NCBI GenBank assembly: GCA_019722365.1 | Contig: JADFUC010000781.1 | Coordinates: forward strand, 1 to 64,000 | Length of the DNA: 64,000 bases | From: Lithospermum erythrorhizon | Taxonomy: Eukaryota > Streptophyta > Magnoliopsida > Boraginales > Boraginaceae | Direction: 5' to 3' | Shown: in pieces, positions 61,362-64,000 of the stretch | Layout: each line of letters starts with the position of its first letter | How positions within the stretch are numbered: position 1 is the first letter of the stretch | Notes under the pieces: generated by a model | What the model saw: only the letters and a program-made list of their open reading frames with translations | Databases searched by the model: none | What the model was told of the DNA's origin: nothing | Made by a program: the position numbers and the translations under genes

Positions 61362-64000
61362 TCCAACGCTTTTTCAGAATTATGTCAAATTACGAGTATT
61401 TGTATGATGGGTTGGAATCACTAATCACTTTTTCATTCATTAAGGTTTAGTCCCTCAAACTAGGGTACTTAGGTTACACTAATCATACTTCTTTATAAAC
61501 CAATTTATCGACATCACACAAAAAGGCCAAAGATCATTGAATAATATCGAATTGACCGAATATTTTTTGAAATTTTAACATATAATAACACCTTTCATAT
61601 TTTTTTTTTAAAAAATATATCCTGTATATATTTGAACTCTGGCTGATAATCAACGGCGCTGCACCGCATAACCTTACCAATTTAAGTCAAAACCGCATTG
61701 AATCCTCCCGCGCTTGAACTGTTGATAATCATTTTAAATAGCCTTAACGCTCTGCTTATTTCAAATCGTTCTCATCGAACTCAGATCAATATTATTATCA
61801 GTCAAGTCGAACTCTTGTATCAATATCGAAAGTGTTTCAACATATTACTAATAGATATTTATAATTTAATAATTATGTATAGTTTTCGAAATTGCGGCCT
61901 CGAACTCCATCAAGATAAAATTAATGTTTATGTCTCGATTTGAAACACTGAATTGAATTTTCGAGTCGAACTCGATTGAGTTATTCGAATTTTCCATGCT
62001 CATTAAAGGTCCACCCTTCCATATTTACACCTTAACATTTTCAATCGTTTTTCAGTTAATAAAAATAAGTTACTTTCATTTCATTTTTTATTTTATAAAT
62101 AATATATTATCTTTAAATAACAAATCTATTTTTATAAACAATACATCATTTGAATTTAAATAAATTGAACAACAATTTTATAGTAATTTTTTAATTTACT
62201 ACAAATTTTAATTAAATATTTTAAGTTAATCATAAATTGATATATGGTATACGAGTATTTAACAATTTCATAGGGTTAACTATAGGTAATGTATTTTTTG
62301 AAATTATGGCCGATGACTATAATGTGAAATTATTGAGTCATTGAGTGGCAGAAATTTCTCCATCACCTCCAAAATTAATTCAACTGATGCTTCGAGGTTT
62401 TAAATGTATATAGGAAATTGATCCGATGTTGCTAGGAAATTACTTAGATAAACTTGTGAAATGGTTTACAATTCCGATCCTGCTGAATTGAAAGTTATTG
62501 GTCAATGGGAATAGATCAGATCATTGTTTGTTTCCTCCTGGATTTGGCAATTTTTATTATAGAATGAGATATGGAGTTGTTCGAAATTGATCATCTTCTA
62601 TATTTTAATCTTTGTATATCCTGATGATATCTTACTTGAAGTTCAATAAATTTGAAAATTCACTATTTACATTAATCAATGAGAAACTTTGTCACATAAA
62701 TGTAATTTTTTTTTTTATCAATATAAGAATTATAAATGATAAAAATTAGAATTTTTAATCTAATAAGAGTGGGTGCATCATTCCACAATAGACAACTTTA
62801 TCTGCTTTGTGACTTATGTATGAAACATCTTCTCTTGAATACGATTTCATATCTATCGAATGAGTATTTGAAATCCTGTCGAGGATGCTTGAACCTGTAA
62901 AGTCAATGCCTGAAAATCCTACATAAAGGATGCGTGAATGCAGATGAAGTGGAAAATACTCCTCTGATCTAACAAAAATTAAATTCGAAACATCTTAGTA
63001 GAAACTCCCATACCATTTTAGAACAAACAAAACTTAATATTATAAACATCTTAGACTATTAAGCCATCAATGATAAATGTAGTTCTAGAAAGAGGAATTA
63101 GTAATGATATGTAGAACAAACAAAAGTTATTAATGAAAATTCGTTCGAGGTGTCATTAATTGTTAAGATTATAAAGGTGTAAAATATCATATTGCCAAAG
63201 TATTTTGCATCTAAAAAAAGTCAACATTTTTTTTGTTCAACATTTTATTTGCACATCATGTACTTTTATATTTCTATATTTGACTTGGAACAGTCATCAA
63301 CAAACACATAGGACATGATCCGAATTTATAAATGTACTTGTTCAATTTATCAGTACGGAATATTTCGTATGTGACGCTTGAGCTTACGTATATTTCATTT
63401 TCCAAAAACGATCATTTATTGATCGTGGGCCCCTGTCGCTACAAACCATTGCACATTACGGAGGAGGTAATTCGCGGAATATGCCTCAGTGTACAGTACA
63501 TTTGAACCTCCTCGTTTATCACATATATTTCATTTTCCATATGCTAATGTAATGGTACTCGGTAATACTAATATTATTAGAACATGTACATCAGTTTTCT
63601 TAAAATTTTCTTTAAAATGCATTTTTTATTATTTTATTTTCTTATTTTAGGGTTAGTTTTTTATGTATGTATTTTAACAGTTTTGCTATTATTCACCCAA
63701 AATATTAAAATAAAATATTTCAAGAATTTCATTAATGAAAAAGAAAGTGTCAAGCATGGGAAAAATAATGTAGGGAATGGAACAAATTTAGGGTGTGTGT
63801 AAATTTTGTTGGGGGTTTAAGTTATTTTATGAAAGCTAAAAAAATATCATTTTGTTGATTTTTTTTTAATAATTTTTAGGAAAGCTGATGCACATGCTCT
63901 TATATTTCAGTGAAAAGTTATAGTTCATTAATTTTTTCTCATTAATGATAAAAATATAAATTATATTTTTTGTTTCTTTTGGTTCATTTTAGGTAATACA
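61362..64000. other. ABCA promoter side and gene-free stretch
   Basis: Upstream region of the minus-strand ABCA gene, then AT-rich DNA to the window end. Open frames at 61698-61943 and 63584-63802 have no recognisable domain. A GGGTGTGTGTAAAT word at about 63790 recalls the right end of the CACACACCC MITE family but lacks the inner match. Nothing else is seen. Confidence 0.5.

Noticed and set aside
1..64000. CRISPR arrays, operons, bacterial-type regulation, rRNA and tRNA genes
   Set aside because: None seen; the window is plant nuclear DNA with spliced genes.

Overview
This is nuclear DNA from a flowering plant, most likely a eudicot. It is AT-rich and has spliced genes with GT-AG introns, many Stowaway-type MITEs, and plant-type mariner, PIF/Harbinger, hAT and Copia relics. 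I cannot name the species. All gene calls come from reading translations and splice sites by eye; family assignments are from memory of those families, with no database search.

Layout. 1-11.6 kb: gene-poor repeat land. It holds a decayed Copia gag region (minus strand), a four-copy array of ~140 bp units, an AATTG/TTTCAATT-rich repeat, unassigned sequence, and ~950 bp of TTA/ATT microsatellite. 11.6-14.9 kb: a complete mariner-like element with a dead transposase. 15.7-20.5 kb: a RAD6/UBC2-type ubiquitin-conjugating enzyme gene (+) with a 5'UTR intron. 21.9-26.3 kb: a receptor-like cytoplasmic kinase with an N-terminal USP domain (+, 10 exons). 27.5-28.5 kb: a two-exon gene for a small secreted cysteine-rich (defensin-like) peptide (-) with a MITE in its intron. 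29.8-35.4 kb: a PIF/Harbinger relic (-) beside a second, younger mariner-like element (31205-34176). 36.3-42.7 kb: gamma-tubulin (+, 11 exons). Its 5' flank is a nine-unit short repeat running up to the ATG, and its fourth exon is riddled with small indels. 44.0-47.2 kb: a plant gene of unknown function (-, 6 exons) with two Stowaway MITEs in its introns. 47.6-52.1 kb: a MITE and a degraded hAT element. 54.6-61.4 kb: an ABCA-subfamily half-size ABC transporter gene (-, ABCA2-like). It has a GC-AG intron, a decayed second copy of exon 1 inside intron 1, and an apparent deletion in the nucleotide-binding domain. 61.4-64 kb: no gene seen.

The genes are ordinary unrelated neighbours with no operon-like logic. 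The points most worth a second look are the cysteine-rich peptide gene, the gamma-tubulin leader repeat, the damaged gamma-tubulin and ABCA exons (real decay or local assembly error), and a short MITE family with CACACACCCAAATAGTG ends.
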